Origin: G016234445 sp964438865
Lineage (GTDB): Bacteria > Chloroflexota > Dehalococcoidia > Tepidiformales > Tepidiformaceae
NCBI GenBank assembly: GCA_964438865.1
Contig: CAYTMI010000005.1
Span: 164,800-228,799, forward strand
Reading direction: 5' to 3'
DNA: 64,000 nucleotides
The position numbers and the translations under genes were made by a program. Shown piece by piece: positions 24,808-33,016 of this stretch. Position 1 is the stretch's first letter, and each line of letters opens with the position of its first letter. The notes beneath the pieces are model-generated. The model was given only the letters and a program-made list of their open reading frames with translations, did not search any database and was not told the origin of the DNA.

Positions 24808-25932
24808 TCAGTAGCTCTTGAACAGCTTGCCCCACTCGGTTTCGAGCAGGCGGTTGATCCGGCGCTTCCCGAAGAACGGGTACCAGTAGTAGTTGTGGTA
24901 GACGTTGCTCGCCCAGAAGCTCCAGGGCACGAGCGGGGTCCGGAGCAGGAACTTCTCGAAACGGTGGAGCTTGCCCCAGTAGATCTGCTTCTGGCCCCAG
25001 CTCGCGAAGGTGTCTTCGTCGCCGCTGAACCCGAAGTTCACGCCGGAAATGTCGAGCCCTTCGACCGTGATCTGGGTGGGGTCGCCCACGCCGAGGCCGG
25101 CTTCGTGCGCGAGCCGGATGAACGGCAGGCTCATCGGGTCGAAGCCCATCATCTTCGCCGCGACGGCGTCGATCGCGACCTGGTCGGAGCTGGCGAGGAT
25201 GACGTTCTTGACGTGCGGGCGCATCGCCCGCGGGCCCGGGCCGTCGCCGGCGATCGTCCCGTCCATCACCGCGAAGATGCCGGTGTGGATCTCCTGCTGG
25301 ATGCGGAGGAGGTCGACCAGGGTTTCGTTGATCACCGAATGGGTCCAGTGGCGGCGATTGTTGAGGAGGCCGCCAAAGGCGTTCTTCATCGCCCCGGTCA
25401 TCGTCGTGAAGACGTGGGTCTTGAGCGTCGGCATGTGGATGATGTTCGTGCCGATGAACATCTCCGGGATCTCGATCCCGTCCGGGAAGATCTTGTCGAG
25501 GACGAGCATTTCGCCCTTCGGGGCGTAGGGAATCCAGCGGGCGCCAGGGTCCTGGAGGTGGACCGGATTGAGCCCGTGCTTGGCGAAGACGCGGTCGTGC
25601 TTGTTGCCTCGTTCGCCCTCGTGGGAATCAACGACGACGGTCCCGTTCTGGACCGGGCGGATGCGGTCGTAGCCCGCCTTTTCGAGGGTGGTGGCGACGG
25701 CGTCGAGCTGCCAGGGGCTGGTGCTGCAGCCCGGGAAGTAGTGCTGCCAGCTGATGTTCACCTTGAGCAGGGTTTCGCTGGCAGGGGGGAGGTGCTGGCG
25801 GAAGTGGGCCAGTTCCATGAGCTTGCCGAAGTCTTCGATGACCGTCGGCGCGCTCGTGTAGAGGACGGAGACAAGCGCCTCGCGGGTGGGCGGCGTCCAG
25901 GCGGCCCGGCTGGTAGAGGGTTCGAGGGTCAT
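24808..25932 (-). CDS. DUF362 domain protein
   Basis: A 374-residue DUF362 protein. The family blocks are visible: LLKVNISWQHYFPG near the N-terminus, IIHMPTLKTHVFTTMTGAMKNAFGG in the middle and ASSDQVAIDAVAAKMMGFDP towards the end. No ferredoxin-type Cys cluster is fused here, unlike many members. DUF362 proteins are found near Fe-S and cofactor genes, but the reaction is unknown. The start is the ATG 6 nt after a TACACT box that forms part of a perfect inverted repeat with the divergent antitoxin gene. Confidence 0.82.
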   Translation of the reverse strand: MTLEPSTSRAAWTPPTREALVSVLYTSAPTVIEDFGKLMELAHFRQHLPPASETLLKVNISWQHYFPGCSTSPWQLDAVATTLEKAGYDRIRPVQNGTVVVDSHEGERGNKHDRVFAKHGLNPVHLQDPGARWIPYAPKGEMLVLDKIFPDGIEIPEMFIGTNIIHMPTLKTHVFTTMTGAMKNAFGGLLNNRRHWTHSVINETLVDLLRIQQEIHTGIFAVMDGTIAGDGPGPRAMRPHVKNVILASSDQVAIDAVAAKMMGFDPMSLPFIRLAHEAGLGVGDPTQITVEGLDISGVNFGFSGDEDTFASWGQKQIYWGKLHRFEKFLLRTPLVPWSFWASNVYHNYYWYPFFGKRRINRLLETEWGKLFKSY

Positions 25933-25986
25933 GGCACCAGTGTAGCGCAGGGTTGCGGGTGTGGGCGGCGGTACACTGGTGCCATG
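25930..25986. promoter_or_regulatory. Divergent leaderless promoter pair with perfect 15-bp inverted repeat
   Basis: TACACT-GGTGCC-ATG occurs on both strands (25944 to 25930 and 25972 to 25986), pointing outwards to the DUF362 and antitoxin genes. Each -10 box is 6 nt from its ATG. The 15-bp symmetry could also be an operator for the ribbon-helix-helix antitoxin. Confidence 0.75.
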
Positions 25987-26217
25987 AGAACCACAGTCGA
26001 CATCGAGGACGACGTGCTGCGGCTGGCGATGGAGGCCGCGGTACGCCGGGGCACGTCCCTGAGTGCCATCGTTACCGACGCCTTGCGCCAGAGCCTCGCC
26101 AAACGTGAAGACGCACCGGGCGGCAAGTTCGAAGTCCGGGTCTACCACCCAAAGGTTCCAGGCCTCAAGCCCGGGGTTGACGTCGACGACAACGCGGCCC
26201 TCCTCGCGTTGCCCTGA
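25984..26217 (+). CDS. Ribbon-helix-helix antitoxin, apparently orphan
   Basis: A 77-residue protein of the VapB-like type. MRTTVDIEDDVLRLAMEAA followed by GTSLSAIVTDALRQSL is a ribbon-helix-helix DNA-binding domain, and the C-terminal tail (YHPKVPGLKPGVDVDDNAALLAL) matches the toxin-binding tail of VapB proteins. No PIN-domain toxin follows: the next gene on the opposite strand is a methyltransferase. It is therefore an orphan antitoxin or the survivor of a decayed pair. Confidence 0.82.
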   Translation: MRTTVDIEDDVLRLAMEAAVRRGTSLSAIVTDALRQSLAKREDAPGGKFEVRVYHPKVPGLKPGVDVDDNAALLALP

Positions 26218-26243
26218 GGGATGGCGGCTCCGCCAGGTATCCC
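26218..26243 (+). terminator. Hairpin after the orphan antitoxin gene
   Basis: GGGAT/ATCCC outer and GGCGG/CCGCC inner stems with a small loop, starting directly at the stop codon. Confidence 0.5.
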
Positions 26244-26265
26244 GGATTGAGGTGGCGAGACCCGC

Positions 26266-27090
26266 TTAGCCGGCCGTCTCCCACGTGATCAGCATCTCGC
26301 GGCTGTCGCGGCGCTGGGCGGGACGGAAGCCGCGCGGGGTCTCGACGAAGAGGGTGTCGAAGGCGGCTTCGAGGCGCTGACGGGCTGCTTCCCGGTCGAG
26401 CGGGCGGACCTGGGCGATCGAGGCTTCGATCGTCTCCTCGCGGGTGGCGCCACCACCCCCGCGGCCGGCGAACGGCTCCGGGAGGACGCGGACGTCGGGG
26501 AGGATGCCCATCTCCCAGAGCACGGGCAGGAGTTCGGCGTGGCCGGGATACAGTTCCTGCGGCTCGCCCGTCATCACCTCGAAGAGCGCCGCGTCACGGT
26601 TCGGGGGCGGGACGCTCCAGACGCCGATGACGACGCGGCGCCCGGCGGCAGCTTCGAGTTTCGCGACGAAGGGGACGATCTCCGCCACGAAGTAGGTGAC
26701 GTTGAGGGCGAGGACCACGTCGCCGCTGACGCCCTCAGCCTCTTCCCACCCGGCGCAGACGGCCCGCGCGTTCTCGATGCTGGCCTCGTGCGCTGAGGCG
26801 GCGAACTGTTCGCACATTCCGGGCGATGGGTCGACGTTGATGACTTCGCGGCAGCGGAGCGCGAGCGGCAGGCACACCCGGCCGGCGCCTCCGCCAACGT
26901 CAACGACGACGTCGCCGGGTTCGACCAGGTCCGCGAGCGCCGCGAGGTTGCGGTCGGCTTCGCGCCGGGGGTCGAGGCGGAAGCTTGCGGCCATGCGGTC
27001 CCAGGTCGGGCCTTCGACGGCTGCGGCGAGGCGGCGCTGCTGGGCCGCGACTGCTTCGACACGTGCGCGGCAAGCTTCGGCGGCGGTCAA
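26266..27090 (-). CDS. SAM-dependent methyltransferase
   Basis: About 274 residues. VVVDVGGGAGRVCLPLALRC is SAM motif I, INVDPSPGMCEQFAASA motif II and DVVLALNVTYFVAEIVPFV motif IV. The substrate is unknown. The start is probably the TTG that overlaps the stop of the upstream hydrolase gene (TTGA), giving translational coupling; an internal start is possible. The two genes form an operon with the hydrolase first. Confidence 0.8.
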   Translation of the reverse strand: MTAAEACRARVEAVAAQQRRLAAAVEGPTWDRMAASFRLDPRREADRNLAALADLVEPGDVVVDVGGGAGRVCLPLALRCREVINVDPSPGMCEQFAASAHEASIENARAVCAGWEEAEGVSGDVVLALNVTYFVAEIVPFVAKLEAAAGRRVVIGVWSVPPPNRDAALFEVMTGEPQELYPGHAELLPVLWEMGILPDVRVLPEPFAGRGGGGATREETIEASIAQVRPLDREAARQRLEAAFDTLFVETPRGFRPAQRRDSREMLITWETAG

Positions 27091-27881
27091 GAAGCTACCG
27101 GTGCGGCGTCCGCGGTGACGCTGTGGGCAGCCGCCGTGAGTAGCCGCTCGTGCAGCCAACGGGCGGTGAGCCGCGGCCGTTCGATGACGATCTGGTGGCC
27201 GGCGGTGGGGGCAACCGCGAGGTCCCACCCGTAACTGCCGGCGATGCCCCGGACGCGGTCGACGGGCGCGGAACGGTCGCGGCCGCCGTGGAGGGCGGCG
27301 ATCGGGCTCGATTGGGCGGCGGCAAGTTCTTCGACCAGCCCGGCAAAGACGATGCTGTCGAAGCTGCCGGAGTGACTTTCGCGGCTGTGGTCGAAGATCG
27401 TCACCAGCACCTCGCGCGGGCGGCGTTTGGCGAACAGCGGCGAGGCCGGCCCCCACGCCCGGCGCGCCTGATGGAGCGCGTCGCAACCGAAGTGGGAGAT
27501 GAAATCGGAGTGGAGGACGGCGCGAAAGAGCGGCCCTCGCCGGTGGAGGTGGGCGAGGCCGTCGGCGCGGTCGGAGTAGACGGGGAGGCCGGCCAGCCCC
27601 ACGCGCTCGAACCGCCCGGGGAGTTCGCGGGCGAGGGCGAGGGCGATGATGCCCCCCATCGAATGGCCGAGGACGTGGGTCGGCCGTTCGCGTTCGACCA
27701 GAGGAATCAGGTGCTCGACCACGCGTTCGAGCGTGTAGTCGCCTCCCGGCCGGGGAGCGGCGCCGTAGCCGAGGAGGTCGGGCGCGATCGTGTCGACGCT
27801 GGCGCCGAGTTCGCGGCGGAGCGGCAGCCAGGCAGCGCTGCTGGAGAGCAGGCCGTGAAGGAGCAGGACGCGCGCGGTCAC
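27087..27881 (-). CDS. Alpha/beta hydrolase
   Basis: A 264-residue alpha/beta hydrolase. VLLLHGLLSSSAAW is the oxyanion strand-loop, GHSMGG holds the nucleophile Ser, HGGRDRSAP supplies the Asp and AGHQIVIERP the His. This is the broad esterase/haloperoxidase-like group without a diagnostic substrate motif. GTG start. It overlaps and precedes the methyltransferase gene. Confidence 0.85.
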   Translation of the reverse strand: MTARVLLLHGLLSSSAAWLPLRRELGASVDTIAPDLLGYGAAPRPGGDYTLERVVEHLIPLVERERPTHVLGHSMGGIIALALARELPGRFERVGLAGLPVYSDRADGLAHLHRRGPLFRAVLHSDFISHFGCDALHQARRAWGPASPLFAKRRPREVLVTIFDHSRESHSGSFDSIVFAGLVEELAAAQSSPIAALHGGRDRSAPVDRVRGIAGSYGWDLAVAPTAGHQIVIERPRLTARWLHERLLTAAAHSVTADAAPVAS

Positions 27882-27941
27882 GGGAGGGCCACCGGGGGAA
27901 GAGTCACCCTTCCATTATGCAAGGCAACACGGCTGGCGCGC

Positions 27942-28736
27942 TCAGTGCCCGGTGTACTTCGGCTGGCGCTTCTCCCGGAAGGCTTCGATCGATTCACGGG
28001 CGTCGTCCACAGCCCGGCGAGAGAGTTCGATGGCGCGGATCTCGTAGCGAAGCTGGTCTTCGAAGTCGTTGTCGAGGCTGCGCATCACCGAGCGCTTGGA
28101 GGCCATCGCGGCCATGGGCGGGTGGGCGGCGACCTGGCGGGCGACCTCCTGCGCTTCGGCGAGGAGGTTGGCCGCGGGCACGAGGCGCTGGAGCAGGCCC
28201 ATCGCCTTCGCTTCCTCGGCGCCGACCGTGCGGCTGGTGAGGATCATGTCCATCGCGTTGCCGGTGCCGACGATCCGGGGCAGGAAGTAGGTCATGCCTG
28301 CGTCCGGCGCGAGCGCACGTTCGATGAAGACGGTCTTGAAGCGCGCGTTTTCGCTGCCGACGCGGATGTCGCAGGCAAGCGCGAGCGACATGCCCGCCCC
28401 GGCGGCGACACCGTTGATGGCCGCGATCGTCGGCTTGTCGATGTAGTAGACCGCACGTGCCTGGCGGCCAACCCAACCGTCTTCGTCCAGCATCTCCTGC
28501 CAGCCGGGGGTGCGCTCGGCCGGGCGGGGGCCGGTGAGGTCGGCGCCGGAGCAGAAGCCGCGGCCCGCGCCGGTGACGACCACGGCGCGGACACTGTCGT
28601 CCTGCTTCAGTTCCTCGCAGACGGCGAGGATCTCCTTCTGGAGGTCGCGATTGAGGGCGTTGAGCTTTTCCGGGCGATTGAGGGTGACGGTAGCGATGTC
28701 GCCGGCGCGTTCGAGGATGAGTTCGTGGTATTCCAT
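27942..28736 (-). CDS. Enoyl-CoA hydratase/isomerase (crotonase)
   Basis: A 264-residue crotonase. VTLNRPEKLNALN is the substrate-binding entry, GRGFCSGADL the oxyanion-hole strand, and AINGVAAGAGMSLALACDIRV the second oxyanion segment with the conserved GAG. The residue at the second catalytic Glu position lies near ALAPDAGMTYFLPRIVG, where Asp appears, as in isomerase or hydrolase-like members such as PaaG. The C-terminus is complete (FREKRQPKYTGH). Confidence 0.88.
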   Translation of the reverse strand: MEYHELILERAGDIATVTLNRPEKLNALNRDLQKEILAVCEELKQDDSVRAVVVTGAGRGFCSGADLTGPRPAERTPGWQEMLDEDGWVGRQARAVYYIDKPTIAAINGVAAGAGMSLALACDIRVGSENARFKTVFIERALAPDAGMTYFLPRIVGTGNAMDMILTSRTVGAEEAKAMGLLQRLVPAANLLAEAQEVARQVAAHPPMAAMASKRSVMRSLDNDFEDQLRYEIRAIELSRRAVDDARESIEAFREKRQPKYTGH

Positions 28737-28781
28737 GGGGGGAGTGAAGCGGATCGCGCGGCCGTTGTCGAGTGGCGGCGA

Positions 28782-30206
28782 TCAGCCGCCGCCGGCAGGC
28801 GACGGGGCGAGCGCGGAATCGCTGGAGGTGAGCCTCGGCGGGGTGCTGGCCAGCGCGACCGCGACGTTCGCCAGGGCGAAGACGCCGAGGAACGCGAAGA
28901 GCAGCCGGAATTGGTCGCCGCCGGGGTCTGAACCGAGGATGAGGGCGAGCAGCGCGGCGCCCGTGACCGACCCGACGTAGCGCATCATCGACAGGGTCCC
29001 CGACGCCGAACCTGCCATTTCGCGGGGCCACGCCTGGAGCCCCGCCGATTGGAGCGCGGCCTGCTGGAGCCCGAAGCCAAAGCCGAGCACCCCCATCAGG
29101 AGGACGACGACGAGGATCGGCGACGCCTCCAGGCCGAGCGCGATCGCGGCCATCACGCCCACCAGCGTCGCCGCGCCGAACGCCATCAGCGGCCGGGCCC
29201 CCGCGCCGTCTGACCACGCCCCCGAGACCGGTGATATGGCGACCATCACGAAGCTGAGCGCGAAGAGCACGAACCCGATCTGGGCGTCCCCCAGGCCCCG
29301 GAGGTCTCCGAGATAGACGGGCATCGCGAGCAGGGTCGTGTACATCACCAGGTTCGACAGACTCGTGCCGGCTGCCGCGGACCAGTACGTGCGGCTGCTG
29401 AAGAGGCGGAGGTCGACAACGCCGCCCCGCTGCCGGTATCGCATCGCGTAGGCGGCGACGGCCACCGGGAAGAGCGCCAGGCCAAGCGCCACCAGCGCCG
29501 GGTTGGGCAGGCGCGTGGAGCTGCCGAGAAGCGACATGCCCGCGAAGGCTGCCGCCAGCGCCGCGAGCGAGGGGATGTCGAGGTTGAGGGCGGCGCGGCC
29601 TCGTCCCGGCACGCTGGGGAGCGCGCCCATTAGTGCCAGCGCCAGGAGTGCGAGCGGGACGTTCACCAGGAAGAGGAGTCGCCAGCTGCCGAAGCCGAGC
29701 AGCAACCCCCCGGCGACCGGGCCGATAGCCGCGCCGAATGACGTTGCCGCGCCGTTGAAGCCCAGGGCCTTGCCAAGGTGTTGCGGGGCCACGCGCTTTC
29801 GCAGGTATGCCGAAATGTTCGGCGCGACCAGGGCCGCGGCAACGCCCTGGAGCGAACGCAAGACGACGAGGCTCGGGAAGTCCCAGGCGAAGGCTGTGGC
29901 GATGGACGACACGGCGAAAACGACGAGCCCGGCGCGGACGACCGTCAGCTGACCGAAGGCGTCGCCGAGGCGGCCGCCCACCGGCTGGCTGACGGCGACG
30001 GCGATGAGGTAGGTGCTGACGAGGACCATCAGCGCCCCGACGCCGACGTGAAACTGCGAACGGATCTCCGGGAGGGCGACCGCGATCATCGTCGAGTTCA
30101 GGGGGGCGAGAAGGGAAGCGAGCCCGGGCGGGAAGCGCATCGCCCAGCCGGTGTGTGGACGCGCGGGGTCAGCGGATGGTTCGGCTTCCCGGCCGGGGGA
30201 GGTCAT
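28782..30206 (-). CDS. MFS transporter (drug:H+ antiporter type)
   Basis: A 474-residue major facilitator protein with 12-14 hydrophobic segments. The first loop/helix reads LNSTMIAVALPEI, motif A is PVGGRLGDAFG and motif C-like sequence is FGAAIGPVAGGLLL, all pointing to the DHA drug-export branch. The substrate is unknown. The 45-bp gap to the crotonase gene downstream suggests co-transcription, though not shared function. Confidence 0.88.
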   Translation of the reverse strand: MTSPGREAEPSADPARPHTGWAMRFPPGLASLLAPLNSTMIAVALPEIRSQFHVGVGALMVLVSTYLIAVAVSQPVGGRLGDAFGQLTVVRAGLVVFAVSSIATAFAWDFPSLVVLRSLQGVAAALVAPNISAYLRKRVAPQHLGKALGFNGAATSFGAAIGPVAGGLLLGFGSWRLLFLVNVPLALLALALMGALPSVPGRGRAALNLDIPSLAALAAAFAGMSLLGSSTRLPNPALVALGLALFPVAVAAYAMRYRQRGGVVDLRLFSSRTYWSAAAGTSLSNLVMYTTLLAMPVYLGDLRGLGDAQIGFVLFALSFVMVAISPVSGAWSDGAGARPLMAFGAATLVGVMAAIALGLEASPILVVVLLMGVLGFGFGLQQAALQSAGLQAWPREMAGSASGTLSMMRYVGSVTGAALLALILGSDPGGDQFRLLFAFLGVFALANVAVALASTPPRLTSSDSALAPSPAGGG

Positions 30207-30215
30207 CGAAACAGT

Positions 30216-30341
30216 CTACGCGATGGTGTCTTTGCATTGAGCGCGGCCGCCATGGGCACCCGGGTGGGGACGCAGGTCATCCCCGACGGTGCGCGGGTCA
30301 CGATCGACGGCGCCGCCGGCATCGTCCGTATCGAGGACTGA
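30216..30341 (+). pseudogene. Remnant of a PEP-utilising-enzyme phosphohistidine domain
   Basis: An in-frame stretch ends MGTRVGTQVIPDGARVTI then DGAAGIVRIED and a stop. This is the characteristic C-terminal strand of the PEP-utilising mobile domain (PPDK, PEP synthase, rifampicin phosphotransferase). The segment upstream with the catalytic His is absent, and the frame runs into the MFS promoter region. It is a small gene-end fragment. Confidence 0.55.
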
Positions 30342-30359
30342 GGTTGCGCCTCGCCGCGC

Positions 30360-30554
30360 TCAGCCTTCGAGGTGGATGGCCTGGGCCGGGCAGATCTCGG
30401 CCGCGTGTTCGGCCTCCTGGATCAGACCGCCCGTGGGCTCGGCCACCAGGACGATCGGACGGCCGTCGGGGCCCTGCTTGAAGAGGCTGGGGTGGAGGTA
30501 GGTGCACTGGCCGCTCTTCAGGCACTTCTTCGTTTCAACGCTGAGGCGAGGCAT
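30360..30554 (-). CDS. Small [3Fe-4S]-type ferredoxin
   Basis: A 64-residue ferredoxin. KKCLKSGQC (Cys11 and Cys17) and EICPAQAI (the final Cys-Pro) give the three-cysteine pattern of actinobacterial-type ferredoxins that serve cytochromes P450. No P450 gene is in the window. GGAGGG precedes the ATG. Confidence 0.85.
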   Translation of the reverse strand: MPRLSVETKKCLKSGQCTYLHPSLFKQGPDGRPIVLVAEPTGGLIQEAEHAAEICPAQAIHLEG

Positions 30555-30619
30555 TGGTCCCTCCGGGGAAGCGCCTCGGGTCGGCCGCCGGGCGCCTACC
30601 ATAGTGTAGCCCACGCGGC

Positions 30620-31192
30620 TCAGCGGCCGTAGCGGGCGAAGAACTCCGGCGCCGTGATCCCGAGAACGACGCTGTCGTGGTAGCGGCCGGCCGTGAACAT
30701 CTGGTCCCGGATCCGGCCTTCGGGGACGAATCCGAACTTCTCGTGCATCTGGAGGGAGCGTTCGTTGAAGGCGTACACGTACGAGTTGCACTTGTGGTAG
30801 CGCCGTTCGCCGAACATGAAGCGGAGCATGAGTTCGATGGCGGCCGGCCCGTACCCCCGGCCCCAGTGTTCGCGGAAGATCGCGATTCCGTATTCGAAGT
30901 TGCCGCTCCGGCGGTCACAGCCGTGCGTGTTGATCGAGCCAACGGGGCTGCCCTCGGCATCGGCGATAGCCCAGTACCAGTTGTCGTCGTCCGGGGAAGG
31001 CTGCCGCGCCGACCTCTCTTCGGCCCAGGCGCGGGCACGGGCCATGCTCTGCGGCAGGGGTATCTGCCATCCATACCGGGCCGCATCGGTGTCGCCGTCT
31101 CCGGCGAAGTACGCGGCCCAATCGGTGGGGTCGACGGAGCGCAGGCGCACAGCCTTGCCCTGCCAGCTCGCCGGCGCGGGAGATTCGCTCAC
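30620..31192 (-). CDS. GNAT acetyltransferase (RimJ/RimL-like), copy 2
   Basis: A 190-residue GNAT of the RimJ/RimL type. It opens VRLRSVDPTDWAAYF, has the acetyl-CoA loop HWGRGYGPAAIELML and ends with the FNERSLQMHEKFGFVPEGR helix. Family members acetylate ribosomal protein N-termini or small amines. It overlaps its upstream paralogue by 4 nt (GTGA), so the two arose by tandem duplication and are co-translated. Confidence 0.87.
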   Translation of the reverse strand: MSESPAPASWQGKAVRLRSVDPTDWAAYFAGDGDTDAARYGWQIPLPQSMARARAWAEERSARQPSPDDDNWYWAIADAEGSPVGSINTHGCDRRSGNFEYGIAIFREHWGRGYGPAAIELMLRFMFGERRYHKCNSYVYAFNERSLQMHEKFGFVPEGRIRDQMFTAGRYHDSVVLGITAPEFFARYGR

Positions 31193-31761
31193 TGGAGCAC
31201 CGTCCGTCCGTGGATGGCGGCGAATTCCTCAGCGGTGATCCCGAAAATGACCTCGCCGAAGCTTTCGCCGCCGGTGAAGAACGCGGCCCGCCGCCGGCCC
31301 TCTTCCTGGAACCCGAGTCTCCGCTGGAGCCGGAGCGACTGTTCGTTGAAGTCGGCGACGGCGCACTGTGCCTTGTCGTAGCGGCGCTCTTCGAAGTAGT
31401 AGCGAAGGAGCACGCGCGCCGCGTCAAAGGCGTAGCCCCGCCCACGATAAGCCGAAAGCAGCCCGACACCGTAGTCGAAGACGCCGTCGCGGCGGTTGCA
31501 GTTGACTGTCATGACCTCGCCGGCGGCCTCTCCCGCGGGGTCTTCGATGATGCCGTGCCACTCGTCGCGGTCCCCGGCGGCATTGGCGAGAGCGCGTTCT
31601 TCGACCCACTTGCGAATGGCTGCGTCGCCGCGGGGCAGCTGGACCAGCCACTGGCGCTGGGCGGCTTCGGTGTCGAGCCAGATGTCACGGAACACCGTCC
31701 AGTCGGAGGGCTCGATGCCGCGAAGGCGGACGGATTCGCCGTGCCAGGCGTTGTGAGTCAT
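31189..31761 (-). CDS. GNAT acetyltransferase (RimJ/RimL-like), copy 1
   Basis: A 190-residue paralogue of the next gene, with the same order of motifs: VRLRGIEPSDWTVF, YRGRGYAFDAARVLL and FNEQSLRLQRRLGFQEEGR. Equal length and aligned motifs indicate a tandem duplication. Substrate unknown. It probably starts a two-gene unit. Confidence 0.87.
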   Translation of the reverse strand: MTHNAWHGESVRLRGIEPSDWTVFRDIWLDTEAAQRQWLVQLPRGDAAIRKWVEERALANAAGDRDEWHGIIEDPAGEAAGEVMTVNCNRRDGVFDYGVGLLSAYRGRGYAFDAARVLLRYYFEERRYDKAQCAVADFNEQSLRLQRRLGFQEEGRRRAAFFTGGESFGEVIFGITAEEFAAIHGRTVLQ

Positions 31762-31815
31762 CGGGCGGTCCTTACGGGCATGGGCGGCATTCTACCGGAG
31801 CGGCGGCGTCCGCGA

Positions 31816-32310
31816 TCAGCCGCCGGACGCGCCGTCGCCGACGGTTTCGACGGCCCCGCCTTCCTTCCAGCGGCGAAAGACGGGTTGTGGGTGGGCCGTG
31901 CCCCAGTTCGCCCATGTCGTGGTAAGCGCGTGCTCGATGTCGAACTGGTAGAGCGTCTCCCAGTCCATCTTCGGGTGACCGCAGACTTCGACGGCCCGGG
32001 CGCGGACGGCAGCGTCATCGACAGGGCGGGCACAGCCCCGGACCAGGAACTCCTCGTTCTCCGCACCCGCGGGGACGGCGTGGAGCGCGTAGGAGCCGCG
32101 ATTGGCGAGGTCGCGCGCCTTCGAACTGAACTCGACGATGAAGACGTAGAGGCCGCCATCGACAAGCTGGGGCATGACCGGGTGAAGCTGGGGGGTGCCA
32201 TCCTTCCGCACCGTCGCGAGGAAAGCGACGCCCCCGTTCTGCCCGAGGAGCCATTCGCCGCGCGCGGCCATCTCCGGCGCGGCGGCTTCGAATTGGGCCC
32301 AGGTTGCCAT
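31816..32310 (-). CDS. PNPOx-like FMN-binding split-barrel protein, copy 2
   Basis: A 164-residue member of the pyridoxamine-5'-phosphate-oxidase-like split-barrel superfamily. FLATVRKDGTPQLHPVMP is the diagnostic first strand pair and FSSKARDLANRGSYALH the following region. These proteins bind FMN, F420 or haem; the cofactor is not determinable here. Its ATG overlaps the upstream paralogue's stop (TGATG). Both copies begin with MATWAQFEAAAPEM. Confidence 0.83.
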   Translation of the reverse strand: MATWAQFEAAAPEMAARGEWLLGQNGGVAFLATVRKDGTPQLHPVMPQLVDGGLYVFIVEFSSKARDLANRGSYALHAVPAGAENEEFLVRGCARPVDDAAVRARAVEVCGHPKMDWETLYQFDIEHALTTTWANWGTAHPQPVFRRWKEGGAVETVGDGASGG

Positions 32311-32795
32311 CAGCGTCTCCGTCCCGACGCGGGGTCGCGCCATTTCGTGTACGTGGGTGGCCAGCCCGGCCCTTCGGCGCGTTTTGGGTAGATGGCGAGA
32401 AGGGCGCGTTCGATGTCGAATTCGAAGAAGGTCTCGTCGCCGCTGGCAGTGGAACCAGTCGCCCGGTATGCGGCGAGGACAGCCGCACGCAGATCTTCGT
32501 CGTCGACCTGGCGGCCGGTACCGGCGACGTAGAACTCGTCGTCGCCGTCCGCCTTCGGGAAAGAGTGGATGGCGTAGCGGCCGTCGCGGAGAAGGTCATG
32601 TTGCTTGGGCGAAGGGCCGATCAGTCCGAAAAGGCCACCTTCGGCGATGGTCGGGCAGAAGGGGTGGACGCGCGGACCGCCGTCCTTCCGCACGGTCGCG
32701 AGGTACCCGAGGCCCGGCCCGAACTGGTAGAGGAGCGCCCGTCCGGCGGCGGCCATCTCCGGCGCGGCGGCTTCGAACTGGGCCCAGGTCGCCAT
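32310..32795 (-). CDS. PNPOx-like FMN-binding split-barrel protein, copy 1
   Basis: A 161-residue paralogue of the next gene (YLATVRKDGGPRVHPFCP, SPKQHDLLRDGRYAIHSF). The near-identical first 16 residues and conserved length show a tandem duplication. It lies at the head of a coupled pair and converges on nothing upstream; the gap to rplK is a divergent intergenic region. Confidence 0.83.
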   Translation of the reverse strand: MATWAQFEAAAPEMAAAGRALLYQFGPGLGYLATVRKDGGPRVHPFCPTIAEGGLFGLIGPSPKQHDLLRDGRYAIHSFPKADGDDEFYVAGTGRQVDDEDLRAAVLAAYRATGSTASGDETFFEFDIERALLAIYPKRAEGPGWPPTYTKWRDPASGRRR

Positions 32796-32874
32796 GACAC
32801 CCTCCAGTGCCGGGGAGAGTAGAGGGGAGGTGCCAGCCTGTCAACACATATGTTCTACAATCCACGGCACGGTG

Positions 32875-32895
32875 GTCCTCAGTCCTCAGTCCTCG
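32875..32895 (+). repeat. Heptamer array GTCCTCA/GTCCTCG
   Basis: Three 7-nt units in the gap before rplK. Member of the dispersed heptamer family. Confidence 0.6.
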
Positions 32896-32907
32896 CCCCT
32901 TCGCACT

Positions 32908-32937
32908 TTGCTCTTTGCTCGCCACACCTGCGATACT
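32908..32937 (+). promoter_or_regulatory. Candidate rplK-rplA promoter
   Basis: TTGCTC, an 18-nt spacer and GATACT. Transcription from here would give a leader of about 70 nt carrying the hairpins that follow. Confidence 0.5.
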
Positions 32938-32947
32938 CAACGTTCGG

Positions 32948-32990
32948 CCCGCTTCGGCGGGTACTCGCGGAGGTGCGCCCAGCGCGCACC
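32948..32990 (+). promoter_or_regulatory. Structured leader of the rplK-rplA mRNA
   Basis: Two hairpins: CCCGC-TTCG-GCGGG (32948-32961) with a UUCG tetraloop, and a 7-bp stem at 32972-32990. L1 is known to repress its own operon by binding the leader, so this is where such an operator would lie; I cannot show the binding site itself. Confidence 0.5.
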
Positions 32991-33016
32991 GTTAGCACGC
33001 ACCGGAGAACATCCCC

